Assembly: GCF_012396555.1 (NCBI RefSeq)
Contig: NZ_JAAXPS010000006.1
Span: 29,758-93,757 of the forward strand
DNA length: 64,000 nucleotides
Direction: 5' to 3'
Origin: Facklamia miroungae
Lineage (GTDB): Bacteria > Bacillota > Bacilli > Lactobacillales > Aerococcaceae
Program-made: the position numbers and the translations under genes
Part shown: in pieces, positions 1 to 7,491 of the stretch
Numbering within the stretch: position 1 is the stretch's first letter
Layout of the letters: the number at the start of each line of letters is the position of its first letter
Notes under the pieces: model-generated
Database searches by the model: none
What the model was told of the DNA's origin: nothing
The model's input: the letters and a program-made list of their open reading frames with translations, nothing else

Positions 1-496
1 TTTCAACTTGAGGCACAATTGGATCACCCAGTCTGACACCAAATTCTTCTGCTTCCTCTTTAGAAGAAAAGCCAGCATCAAACAAAATAGCATCCGCCTT
101 AAGTGCAGATTGAGACCCTTTTTCTCTCAATAAATGAGGTGGCACAGCTCCCGAAACCACTGGATAGTCCCCTTTTTTAGTTTGAAGGGTAAAGCGTTGA
201 GCCGAAATCACATAAGGATTCCATCCACCAATCGGAACTACTCTAAACAGACCGCGATCGGTAATTTCACGCACCATAAAGCCTACTTCATCCATATGAG
301 CAGCCACCATCAAACGTGGTGCATTTTCTTTCTGACTATGTTTTACGCCAAAAATATTCCCCAAAGCTGATTGATAAATTTCATCAACAAGCGGAGACAT
401 CTCTTGATGCATAAAGTTTCTAACGCGTGTTTCATGTCCTGAAATACCTTGTAATTCAGTGAGTTGTTTAATTAGTGCAAATGTTTTTTCATTCAT
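1..496 (-). CDS. pepA: M42-family metallo-aminopeptidase (glutamyl aminopeptidase PepA type), 3' part beyond window
   Basis: This is the N-terminal ~165 residues of an M42 peptidase; the rest lies left of the window. The protein opens MNEKTFALIKQLTELQGISG, the usual beginning of PepA/YsdC-type enzymes. It continues with the metal-site segment VAAHMDEVGFMVREI near residues 68-82, where His and Asp of AHMDEVG are zinc or cobalt ligands. Family members are cytosolic, oligomeric and remove N-terminal residues (Glu/Asp preference in PepA) from peptides. The start at 496 fits the family and is the only usable start codon, because other upstream frames close. The Shine-Dalgarno AGGAGG (519-524) is unusually far, 22 nt upstream, with a small hairpin between them. 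The exact substrate class is less sure than the family. Confidence 0.88.
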   Translation of the reverse strand, partial: MNEKTFALIKQLTELQGISGHETRVRNFMHQEMSPLVDEIYQSALGNIFGVKHSQKENAPRLMVAAHMDEVGFMVREITDRGLFRVVPIGGWNPYVISAQRFTLQTKKGDYPVVSGAVPPHLLREKGSQSALKADAILFDAGFSSKEEAEEFGVRLGDPIVPQVE

Positions 497-503
497 ATCA
501 TCC

Positions 504-524
504 GTGGCTAAGCCACACCCTCCT
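504..524 (-). promoter_or_regulatory. Distant Shine-Dalgarno of pepA with intervening hairpin
   Basis: On the coding strand AGGAGG is followed by the perfect hairpin GTGGC-TTA-GCCAC (504-516), then GGATGAT and the ATG at 496. Linear spacing is 22 nt. If the hairpin folds, the effective spacing falls to about 9 nt. This is read directly from the sequence; the function is inferred. Confidence 0.45.
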
Positions 525-626
525 CATCCTTAATTATCAGTTATTAGATTACCTTTATTTTGTCACAAATAAAGCTTAAAAGCAATTGGCTTCCAAGTAA
601 GGAGAGTATTCTTAGATGGGAATTTG

Positions 627-635
627 TGGTATGAT
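627..635 (+). promoter_or_regulatory. Extended -10 promoter for the 686-1012 gene
   Basis: TGGTATGAT matches an extended -10 element (TGnTATAAT). No convincing -35 was found at 17 bp. It lies about 50 nt before the start of the small membrane protein gene. Confidence 0.45.
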
Positions 636-685
636 CAACCTAACATTGCATAGTTAAAATTGTTAGCAAAATAAGGAGGAAAATT

Positions 686-1012
686 ATGTCACAAAATAAA
701 AACAATAGTCTACTTGGAACGATTGTCTTACTATCAGGAATCATTATCGGCGCCGCAGGTACTCTGCTTTTCAAAGAAAATCGTCCCTTAAGTGCAGGGA
801 AAGTTTTAGAAAGTATTCGCGAGGCCTTTGAACTGCAAGGAGAAATTACAGGTTCTTGGATTGATTATGACCCGATCGAATATACAGTGTATGATTCTCG
901 TCCTTTGGTTTATACAGGAGGTATCTCACGCAAAGAAAATGGGAAAATAATTCACTATCATTTTGTTGCGGATATCTATACGGGAGAGATTCTCAGTACC
1001 TTTGAAGCCTAA
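686..1012 (+). CDS. Small membrane-anchored PepSY-like protein
   Basis: This is a protein of 108 residues. Residues about 9-28 form one hydrophobic segment after a short polar N-terminus, so the protein is a signal anchor with its C-terminus outside. Residues about 40-106 read like one PepSY repeat: a helix (VLESIREAFELQG), then beta strands ending in HYHFVADIYTGEIL, the usual PepSY close. PepSY domains are often linked to inhibition of proteases or to the cell envelope; no specific role can be given here. It is divergent from the peptidase gene, has a good AGGAGG site 8 nt before ATG and is followed at once by a terminator, so it is probably monocistronic. Similar small exported proteins next to pepA are known in lactic acid bacteria. 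Confidence 0.7.
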   Translation: MSQNKNNSLLGTIVLLSGIIIGAAGTLLFKENRPLSAGKVLESIREAFELQGEITGSWIDYDPIEYTVYDSRPLVYTGGISRKENGKIIHYHFVADIYTGEILSTFEA

Positions 1013-1022
1013 TTTATTTTCC

Positions 1023-1044
1023 AGCACCTTCGGGTGCTTTTTTT
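1023..1044 (+). terminator. Intrinsic terminator
   Basis: AGCACC-TTCG-GGTGCT stem with a tetraloop, followed by seven T residues, 10 nt after the stop of the PepSY-like gene. Confidence 0.9.
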
Positions 1045-1128
1045 GCTCTAATCAAAACTGATATCTTAATACTCAAATGATTTAATTAGATTTAACTTCT
1101 ACTTTATGACTTAACCAGCATAAAGCAG

Positions 1129-1156
1129 TTGACCTAAAAGATTAGCATGTTAAAAT
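1129..1156 (+). promoter_or_regulatory. Promoter of ccrZ-trmB
   Basis: TTGACC, 16-bp spacer, TAAAAT; the -10 is extended by TG (TGTTAAAAT). It lies 33 nt before the ccrZ start. Confidence 0.7.
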
Positions 1157-1189
1157 AAAAAGTATCACTTTAAAGAAAGGAGCGAGGAC

Positions 1190-1969
1190 ATGTACCATGA
1201 CAGTGAAGAATGGAGAATGACTCCCTTAAGTGGAAATACGGGTCAAGCCTACATGGGAGTCAGTAAAGATGAAAAAGTCTTCTTCAAACGCAATACCTCG
1301 CCCTTTATCGCTGCCTTAGCAGCCGAAGGCATTACACCTAAATTAAAATGGACCCAGCGAACTTACACTGGCGATATCTTGACTGCTCAAGAATGGGAAG
1401 ATGGACAACGTTTAAGAAAAGAAGATATGGCTAGTTCAAAAGTTATTGATTTAATACGATCCATTCATCAAAATGACTCCCTATTAAATTTGCTCAAGCG
1501 CGCAAATGCTCAAGAATCCTCTCCGAAGGACTTACTTCAAGATTATTATCAAGGCCTTCCGATTTCTTTACAGTCGCATACTTACTTTAACCAAATTATT
1601 GCCACGATGACTCAAATGATTGATTCAGATTTCTTTACTATTGATTACTGTATTTGTCATGGAGATCTTAATCATAACAACTTTTTACTAACTGATGAAA
1701 AACATTTATATTTGGTCGATTGGGATAATGTTAAAATTGCTGATCCTTTATTTGATATTTGTTACTTACTTTGTCACTATTTCTCACCTAAGGATTGGAT
1801 GAGTTGGTTTGAACTTTACCAATTTCCGCTTTCGGATTCTTTTCAAAAACGAGTCAAATGGTATAGTCTTTTAGCTTGTCTCAATCTAATTAAAGAATAT
1901 TATGCAGAGGATCGACATTACCAAGTAAATGAAACTGTTGTCCTATTGAAAAATATCTACGAACATTAA
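1190..1969 (+). CDS. ccrZ: CcrZ/YtmP-type cell-cycle kinase (aminoglycoside phosphotransferase fold)
   Basis: This 259-residue cytosolic protein has the APH/choline-kinase fold. The catalytic loop HGDLNHNN is at 157-164 (D159 the base) and the metal-binding aspartate is in VDWDN (D177). Homologues directly upstream of trmB are YtmP of Bacillus and CcrZ of pneumococcus. CcrZ coordinates DNA replication initiation (through DnaA) with FtsZ-ring formation and has kinase activity on ribose-like groups. The gene is 12 nt upstream of trmB and shares its promoter, the conserved arrangement. An AGGAG site lies 10 nt before the start. I am confident of the family and synteny; the cell-cycle role is taken from homologues. 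Confidence 0.83.
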   Translation: MYHDSEEWRMTPLSGNTGQAYMGVSKDEKVFFKRNTSPFIAALAAEGITPKLKWTQRTYTGDILTAQEWEDGQRLRKEDMASSKVIDLIRSIHQNDSLLNLLKRANAQESSPKDLLQDYYQGLPISLQSHTYFNQIIATMTQMIDSDFFTIDYCICHGDLNHNNFLLTDEKHLYLVDWDNVKIADPLFDICYLLCHYFSPKDWMSWFELYQFPLSDSFQKRVKWYSLLACLNLIKEYYAEDRHYQVNETVVLLKNIYEH

Positions 1970-1981
1970 AAAGGAGACCTC

Positions 1982-2629
1982 ATGAGATTACGTCACAAAC
2001 CTTGGGCGGCTGAAAAGCTTCAGTCTTACCCTCAATATGTCACGCAAAACCCACAAGACTTTAAGGGAAAATGGCAGAAACGTTTTGCTAAAGACCAACC
2101 CATTCATATCGAAGTCGGTTCAGGCAAAGGACAATTTATAATTGGAATGGCAAAAGCACATCCTCAGATTAATTATGTTGCCATCGAATTACAAACCTCT
2201 GTTGCTGTATCGATTCTTGAATTACAGCTCGCTGAAGAACTTGAAAACCTGCAAATTATCAATGCCCATGGTGGTGATCTTAGCACTTTCTTTCAAACGG
2301 GGGAAGTAAGTCGTGTTTACCTCAACTTTTCAGATCCATGGCCTAAAGCTCGGCATTCTAAAAGACGGCTAACCTCGCCCAAGTTTTTAAGTCAATATCA
2401 AACTATCCTTAATTCTGAAGGTGATATCCATTTCAAAACAGATAATATGGGGCTCTTCCAATATTCTTTAGCTTCATTAAGTCAGTATGGTTATGTTTTA
2501 CGTCAAGTATGGTTAGACTTACATAACAGTGATTTCGAAGGGAATATTCAGACTGAATACGAAGAAAAATTCTCAACTAAAGGCCATCCTATTTATCGAC
2601 TAGAGGCATATCTTCCTACTAAAGATTAA
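1982..2629 (+). CDS. trmB: tRNA (guanine-46-N7)-methyltransferase
   Basis: TrmB makes m7G at position 46 in the variable loop of several tRNAs, using S-adenosylmethionine. At 215 residues it has normal length. Visible motifs are the SAM-binding IEVGSGKGQFI (about 43-53), the acidic strand end VAIELQ (about 70-75) and the family signature NFSDPWPKARHSKRR (about 116-130). It follows ccrZ by 12 nt with an AAGGAG site and is closed by a strong bidirectional terminator. No unusual residues were noticed. Confidence 0.96.
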   Translation: MRLRHKPWAAEKLQSYPQYVTQNPQDFKGKWQKRFAKDQPIHIEVGSGKGQFIIGMAKAHPQINYVAIELQTSVAVSILELQLAEELENLQIINAHGGDLSTFFQTGEVSRVYLNFSDPWPKARHSKRRLTSPKFLSQYQTILNSEGDIHFKTDNMGLFQYSLASLSQYGYVLRQVWLDLHNSDFEGNIQTEYEEKFSTKGHPIYRLEAYLPTKD

Positions 2630-2640
2630 CTTCCTTCAAA

Positions 2641-2687
2641 ACAAAAGACCTCACATCAACTTATTGCTCTGATGTGAGGTCTTTTGT
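2641..2687. terminator. Bidirectional terminator between trmB and pepF
   Basis: Perfect 18-bp inverted repeat (arms 2641-2658 and 2670-2687) with an 11-nt loop, followed by T-rich sequence on the plus side. It serves both convergent genes. Confidence 0.9.
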
Positions 2688-2703
2688 TAATTTTTTTACT
2701 TCC

Positions 2704-4521
2704 TTATTTTGAACGATGTTCTTTTAAGAGTGTTTCAAACTCGTCGAGTCTTTCTTCAAAAACATCTAGTGTCGCTAAAATATAGTCAGCTTGAGTCATA
2801 TCTAATCCTGCGTCCTTCATCGTATTCACAGCATATTTAGAAGAACCTGATTTCAAGAAACCTTTATAATTTTCTAAAGCCTCTTTATCTCCTTGGTAAA
2901 TCTTAGCTGCAAAATAAGTTGCGGCTGAGAATCCTGTAGCATATTGGAATACATAGTAATTATAATAGAAATGTGGAATACGTGACCATTCTAAGATGAT
3001 TTCAGAATCCGAATTAACCGCTTCACCATAATACTTAGCATTTAACTCTCGGTAATTGTCTGAAAGAAATTCTTGTGTCAAAGGCTTTCCTTCAGCATCA
3101 GCCGTATGCATAAAGTGTTCGAATTCGGCAAATTGCGTTTGGCGGAAGACGGTTCCTTTAGCCCCATCTAAGAAGTGATTAATGATAAAGAGACGGATTT
3201 CGGGATCTTCATATTTATCCAATAAATAATATGTCAATAAGTTTTCATTAGTAGTTGAGGCGATTTCTGCCAAGAAAATAGAATAACCAGAATAGATATG
3301 TTCTTGATTTTCACGACTCAAGTATGAATGAGCAGAATGACCTAATTCATGAATCAGGGTGTATAAATGGTTGATTGAATCTTGCCAGTTCATTAAGATA
3401 TATGGCTTAGAATCGTACGTTCCTGAAGAATAAGCTCCTGAACGCTTACCAATATTTTCATAAAGATCAATCCACCGATCAGCAAAGGCTTCTTTCATAA
3501 TCGCCACATAATCTTCACCCATGGGTTTTACAGCTTTTAATATGATCGACTGTGCTTCCTCATAAGTGACTTTAATAGGTGGTTCCCCTAAAAGAGGTGT
3601 GTACATATCATACATTTCTAAGTCATCAATACCTAATAAGTCTTTACGAAGAGCCACATAACGATGCAAAAGACTTAAACGAGAGTGGACTGCCTCTAAC
3701 AAGGTATCATAAACTGATTCTGGCACATTATTTTGGAAGAGAGCCGCTTGACGGGCTGAGTCAAAGTGACGCACTTTTGCTTGATAATTATGTGCTTTCA
3801 TTTGACTAGAAATCAAACTAGCGTATGTATTTTTAAATTGTTCAAAAACACTATAGTATTGTTGAAAGGCCTCTCTTCTAACCCTGCGATCTGATGACTC
3901 TAGCATTTTCCCATACACCGAATGTGTGAGTTCCACTTCATGACCTTCTTCATCCTTGATTGTTGGGAATTTTAAATCAGCATCCGTTAGCAAACCAAAT
4001 GTCTTACTTGGAGTAGCAAAAATTTCACCAGCTTTAGCTAACAATAACTCTTCTGCATGACTTAAAACGTGTGGACGAAAACGAACGGCATTATCTAAAA
4101 ATTGGCGATAGCTTTGAAGTTTTTCATTGTTTTTAACAAAATCATTTAGCTTTTCTTCTTCAATCGCTAATAATTCCGGATCAAAAAAGGCAATCGCTCC
4201 GTCCAATTCAGTAATTAACTGTAAGGTACGCGCTTGTAAACTTTGTGAGGCAGAAACTGTTTGATCTTGATCACTTACTAAATGTGAATAGACATACAAG
4301 TTCTCTACAATTCGCTCAGTTTCTTTCATCATCTCAATTGCCTTAGCGAGATGCTCTGGGCTTTGACCTAATGTTCCTTCCAATTCCTTTATTTCTTGAA
4401 TCATCTTTTGAGCCTTAGAAAAGTCGGATTCAAAGGCTTCTAGATCTTTATACATAGATCTTAAATCCCAAGTATATTTTTCTTCAATTTCAGAACGTTT
4501 GCGTGATTTTTGTGTAGACAT
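2704..4521 (-). CDS. pepF: Oligoendopeptidase F (M3B)
   Basis: This is a cytosolic zinc oligopeptidase that cleaves peptides of roughly 7-17 residues. The zinc motif HELGH is at residues 391-395 of the 605-residue protein, with the third ligand in the downstream segment containing FLAEIAST. An open frame extends to 4593, but I chose the ATG at 4521 because AAAGGAG lies 9 nt before it and the family begins near this point. It is the last gene of the conserved spx-mecA-coiA-pepF neighbourhood. The 133-nt spacer before it, containing an inverted repeat, suggests a promoter of its own. A second, more distant M3 peptidase is encoded at 38858-40561. Confidence 0.95.
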   Translation of the reverse strand: MSTQKSRKRSEIEEKYTWDLRSMYKDLEAFESDFSKAQKMIQEIKELEGTLGQSPEHLAKAIEMMKETERIVENLYVYSHLVSDQDQTVSASQSLQARTLQLITELDGAIAFFDPELLAIEEEKLNDFVKNNEKLQSYRQFLDNAVRFRPHVLSHAEELLLAKAGEIFATPSKTFGLLTDADLKFPTIKDEEGHEVELTHSVYGKMLESSDRRVRREAFQQYYSVFEQFKNTYASLISSQMKAHNYQAKVRHFDSARQAALFQNNVPESVYDTLLEAVHSRLSLLHRYVALRKDLLGIDDLEMYDMYTPLLGEPPIKVTYEEAQSIILKAVKPMGEDYVAIMKEAFADRWIDLYENIGKRSGAYSSGTYDSKPYILMNWQDSINHLYTLIHELGHSAHSYLSRENQEHIYSGYSIFLAEIASTTNENLLTYYLLDKYEDPEIRLFIINHFLDGAKGTVFRQTQFAEFEHFMHTADAEGKPLTQEFLSDNYRELNAKYYGEAVNSDSEIILEWSRIPHFYYNYYVFQYATGFSAATYFAAKIYQGDKEALENYKGFLKSGSSKYAVNTMKDAGLDMTQADYILATLDVFEERLDEFETLLKEHRSK

Positions 4522-4538
4522 AACATTACTCCTTTTCA

Positions 4539-4561
4539 TATGATAATCACAGTTTATCATA
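4539..4561 (-). repeat. Inverted repeat just upstream of the pepF ribosome-binding site
   Basis: TATGATAA, 7-nt spacer, TTATCATA. It could be an operator or a weak RNA hairpin in the leader. No regulator is identified. Confidence 0.3.
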
Positions 4562-4654
4562 ATTAAATCATAAATGGGAACGTTATCAATCATATTTTAG
4601 AGTTAATAAATTAATTTTTTAGGGGAACCATTTTTAGCCACTCTTTACAGTCTT

Positions 4655-5785
4655 TTAAAGAATAGATTCGTGCAAATCCTTCAGAACATAAAAAAGAATA
4701 TAAAAAGTTTCTTCAATTAATTTCTTAGTATCACTTAATAAAGGAAAGTCCACTACATGAAAATGAGCCTCTTTTAAATGGGCATTCATCCTTGAAAAGA
4801 AATGCCTAAACAAGAAGTCGTCCTCTGTGCGATTAGAAAAATCCCTATCACGATTCATCCAAACGTATGATTCATAAGCCCACACCCAAATTAACCAAGC
4901 GGGTTCTTTAAAAGCTAGCATTCCCCAATGCATATCAAACATCCAAGTCGGTAAAGTATTTAGATTGAGCTTATAGTTGTATAGTTCCCGCAAATAAGAG
5001 TGATAACTGGGATTAAGTTTTATCGATTGACATATTCTAGAATATTTTTGCGAGTTTTTTTTTTGAAAAATAGATTTTTTTCTCATAAAAGAAGTCTTTT
5101 TTAAGTTTCCAGCAAACTCTTCTTTAAAAATTTTGATCCAGTTCATATCTTTACTTAAAGTTGCAAAATTTATTTCTAAGCTCTCTGTACAATAGATTAA
5201 GGGTAACTGATAATAACAATTCACTTCTTGTTTATTTATATCTAAGGTCCATAAATGGTAGCCCAATGCAGCAGAAAAGGAGAGACAACGTCTGATCCAG
5301 TGACTCATAAACTTATGTTTAAAATGCCAATCATCGATTAACCATTGCACTTGGTAACCTAGGTCTTGATAAGCTTGTTGGCGGATTCTTAATGCTCGAG
5401 CTGGAATGACTGACTTTTGAAACTCTATAATCCAATCGCCTGTATTATCTTTGACTAAAAGATCTGCAATTTGATTTATATTTTCAAATCGAACTTCCTG
5501 TTGACAAAAGTAACCAAATCTTTGGCCATTTTCTATAATCAAGTCTTTAGCTTTCTTATGTTCAATACTCTCTCCTTTATGCTTTTCATCTATCAACCCT
5601 TCAAGCTTATTTTCAATATAATAGTTATCTGCAGCACATTTTTGTATGTGCCTAAAATAAGGCCGACCTCTTGACCTTTCTATCAGAATAACTTTCTGTG
5701 AGCATTTCAGACAAAAATATTTTTGATCTCGCTTAGCTTGATCCGCATAGATGAATTCTCCGAATAGATTAAGGGCTAAATACAT
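4655..5785 (-). CDS. coiA: Competence protein CoiA (nuclease-like)
   Basis: This 376-residue protein has the CoiA layout. The N-terminus contains a CLKC pair and an FRHI motif (zinc-ribbon-like, about 26-50), followed by a restriction-endonuclease-like core: GESIEHKKAKDLI, then QIADLLV and WIIEFQKS, where Asp and the Glu-x-Gln pair resemble PD-(D/E)XK residues. CoiA acts after DNA uptake in natural transformation, in recombination of incoming strands. The start at 5785 is set by AAAGGAGG 6 nt upstream; an in-frame ATG at 5827 has no such site and would read through the hairpin. It lies directly after mecA. Its ribosome-binding site is inside a terminator-like hairpin, so its expression is probably restricted. 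Confidence 0.9.
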   Translation of the reverse strand: MYLALNLFGEFIYADQAKRDQKYFCLKCSQKVILIERSRGRPYFRHIQKCAADNYYIENKLEGLIDEKHKGESIEHKKAKDLIIENGQRFGYFCQQEVRFENINQIADLLVKDNTGDWIIEFQKSVIPARALRIRQQAYQDLGYQVQWLIDDWHFKHKFMSHWIRRCLSFSAALGYHLWTLDINKQEVNCYYQLPLIYCTESLEINFATLSKDMNWIKIFKEEFAGNLKKTSFMRKKSIFQKKNSQKYSRICQSIKLNPSYHSYLRELYNYKLNLNTLPTWMFDMHWGMLAFKEPAWLIWVWAYESYVWMNRDRDFSNRTEDDFLFRHFFSRMNAHLKEAHFHVVDFPLLSDTKKLIEETFYILFYVLKDLHESIL

Positions 5786-5824
5786 AAAAAACCTCCTTTT
5801 ATCTAAATACAGATAAAAGGAGGT
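5785..5824 (-). terminator. mecA terminator whose 3' arm contains the coiA Shine-Dalgarno
   Basis: Perfect 14-bp arms (5824-5811 and 5804-5791, 6-nt loop), then six T residues running straight into the coiA ATG. The 3' arm is AGATAAAAGGAGGT, so AAAGGAGG is paired in the hairpin. In form it is an intrinsic terminator and a translation-masking hairpin at once. Confidence 0.8.
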
Positions 5825-5842
5825 CAAAGTGTTATTATCAAA

Positions 5843-6598
5843 TTAAAATTGATTCCCGAAAAAGAACAGTGCATCGTCTCCACGTAATAAGTCGCCGTGT
5901 TCAGCTAAAACCGAAGAAGTGACCATCGATATTTCTCCAAACTCAAACAAAGCGAGCAATTTGGTGGCTAGTTTTTCTTTATTAATTGATTTTTCTAAAT
6001 CATATAAAACTAAAAAGTAAGTAGAATTCATATAATAAAGATCCGACCTAATTAATTGACTAGGGATTTCACGTGCTAATCTCAAAAAATCGTCTAATGA
6101 AGTGAACCGAATGACTTCTTCGGTAAATTTACCTGCTAAATTTTCTTTCTCATCTGGAGCAAATTTCGGATTAAATAAGTTCATCATCGACTCAATCGCC
6201 GATTCTTTGGATTTTTTCTCAGAAGATGATTCTGCCTTTCCAGCAGAACCAGACTTTGATTCTTCATTTTGTTCTGAAAGACGATCCTTTTGAACCATTT
6301 CTTTTCGTTCTTTGAGACGACGTGTCAATTCGTCTTCCCAAACCTCATCCAGTTCCTCAACATTGGCACGGCTAATATATAATTCTAAGCCTTCGCTGTT
6401 AGGAATCACTTGGAAAGTCACAGCTTCTGAATCATGAAAATGATGATCAATATCCACTTCTTCTAAAATTGAATAAAAGAATTTTTCAATGCGCGATTGA
6501 TCTCCAATTAAGTCCAGAAAATCAATTCCACGTTCTTCTAAATCTTCAGACCCAATTAAAACCTTTATTAAGTTATCATTAATGTGTTCCATTTCCAT
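5843..6598 (-). CDS. mecA: Adaptor protein MecA
   Basis: MecA hands substrates to the ClpC ATPase for degradation by ClpP; known clients include competence regulators (ComK, ComX/ComW systems). The 251-residue sequence has an N-terminal substrate-binding domain (about 1-85), a Ser/Lys/Glu-rich linker (about 100-140) and the C-terminal ClpC-binding domain (about 145-251, with FTSLDDFLRLAREIPSQL). The start at 6598 has GGAGG 9 nt upstream. A good promoter lies at 6625-6653. Its place between spx and coiA is conserved across bacilli. Confidence 0.95.
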   Translation of the reverse strand: MEMEHINDNLIKVLIGSEDLEERGIDFLDLIGDQSRIEKFFYSILEEVDIDHHFHDSEAVTFQVIPNSEGLELYISRANVEELDEVWEDELTRRLKERKEMVQKDRLSEQNEESKSGSAGKAESSSEKKSKESAIESMMNLFNPKFAPDEKENLAGKFTEEVIRFTSLDDFLRLAREIPSQLIRSDLYYMNSTYFLVLYDLEKSINKEKLATKLLALFEFGEISMVTSSVLAEHGDLLRGDDALFFFGNQF

Positions 6599-6624
6599 AG
6601 CAATTCACCTCCACCTTCTTATCT

Positions 6625-6653
6625 ATTATACTACTTCCATTTAGACATACCAA
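6625..6653 (-). promoter_or_regulatory. mecA promoter
   Basis: TTGGTA, 17-bp spacer, TATAAT, ending 27 nt before the mecA start and after the spx terminator. Confidence 0.7.
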
Positions 6654-6728
6654 ACATTATGTCATGTTTAGTAATCTTAGCAAAAATACATTAGCGATGC
6701 AAGCCTAGACGATCATACAATTTCCAGT

Positions 6729-6751
6729 CAAAAAAGGGCCCCAAGGCCCTT
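6729..6751 (-). terminator. spx terminator
   Basis: AAGGGCC-TTGG-GGCCCTT followed by a run of T, 13 nt after the spx stop. Confidence 0.88.
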
Positions 6752-6763
6752 GATTCTCATGCA

Positions 6764-7162
6764 TTATTCATTAACTAAAGCTCTAGCACGACGTAATTCG
6801 CGAGCTCTTACTTCACGTGGTAAGAATCGTCTAATTTCGTCTTCATTATAACCAATCTGAATGCGTTTATCATCTAAAATAATAGGTCGACGCAAAAGAC
6901 CTGGCTGACTTTGCACCAATTCGAAAAAGTCATTTAGAGGTAATTCACTGATTTCTATATCTAATTCAGAATAAGCTTTAGAACGAGTCGAAACAATATC
7001 TTCTGTCCCTTCCTCTGTCATCCTCAAAATCCCTTTTATCTCATTAATTGTTAAAGGTTCAGTAAAAATATTACGTTCTTCAAACGGAATATCATTTTCT
7101 TCTAGCCATGAACGGGCTTTTCTACATGACGTGCAACTTGGAGTTACATATAATGTTACCAT
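6764..7162 (-). CDS. spx: Spx transcriptional regulator
   Basis: Spx is an ArsC-like protein that binds the RNA polymerase alpha C-terminal domain and redirects transcription during disulfide stress. The 132-residue product has the redox switch CTSC at 10-13 and the RRPI segment in the C-terminal half. It is normally degraded by ClpXP. The start at 7162 ([13 protein letters not shown]) matches the family; the open frame to 7189 adds nine residues without support. A GAGG site is 11 nt upstream. A strong promoter lies at 7308-7336, overlapped by a palindrome. Lactobacillales often carry more than one Spx; which paralogue this is cannot be told. Confidence 0.93.
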   Translation of the reverse strand: MVTLYVTPSCTSCRKARSWLEENDIPFEERNIFTEPLTINEIKGILRMTEEGTEDIVSTRSKAYSELDIEISELPLNDFFELVQSQPGLLRRPIILDDKRIQIGYNEDEIRRFLPREVRARELRRARALVNE

Positions 7163-7249
7163 TAAAAGATCATCCTCTCTTGTGAACATTGTTCTCTCTT
7201 ACGGTCACGTACATATTCAATGATAGTTGTTAAAATACCACTAATAACA

Positions 7250-7265
7250 ATCGAAAAATTTCGAT
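7250..7265. repeat. Palindrome in the spx 5' leader
   Basis: ATCGAAA-AA-TTTCGAT, about 36-51 nt downstream of the expected spx transcription start. It may be an operator or a small hairpin. Confidence 0.4.
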
Positions 7266-7296
7266 ACAATAAGTGAGTTTCACAAAGTATTTACTA

Positions 7297-7336
7297 CTAT
7301 AATTAAAATTATAGCAACAAAAAAGCTTTAAATCAA
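7297..7336 (-). promoter_or_regulatory. spx promoter with overlapping 18-bp palindrome
   Basis: -35 TTGATT (7331-7336), 17-bp spacer, -10 TATAAT (7308-7313). The -10 lies inside the perfect palindrome CTATAATTAAAATTATAG (7297-7314). A palindrome over the -10 is a typical repressor position. In Bacillus, spx is repressed by PerR, whose box is similar in composition, but the half-site spacing here is longer than in the PerR consensus. Confidence 0.65.
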
Positions 7337-7491
7337 GTTAAGATAAGTGATTTATGTATGATAATTATTAGAATTTCTGATGAATAAAAAAAGTTTGTGA
7401 AAAATATCTCCTTTTTAATGAATACTAGCATTTATAGTTAAATAGGTTATAATTATTATCGTAACTATCAGTCTTTAGAAAGAGGAGTATC

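Larger units (their letters stand above)
7163..7491. other. Divergent spx/trpS intergenic region (329 bp)
   Basis: It holds the spx promoter with an overlapping palindrome, a second palindrome (7250-7265) in the spx leader, and a possible -10 TATAAT for trpS (7448-7453). No T-box leader motif for trpS was seen. Confidence 0.6.

Noticed and set aside
134..370. Plus-strand open frame over the pepA start region
   Set aside because: Antisense to a clearly conserved M42 peptidase; no ribosome-binding site.
5825..5842. Upstream coiA start (ATG at 5827)
   Set aside because: Would translate through the hairpin, has no Shine-Dalgarno, and the family begins at MYLALNLFG.
7400..7491. T-box leader for trpS
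   Set aside because: No TGGNACCGCG-type motif or specifier structure in the 90 nt before trpS or further up.
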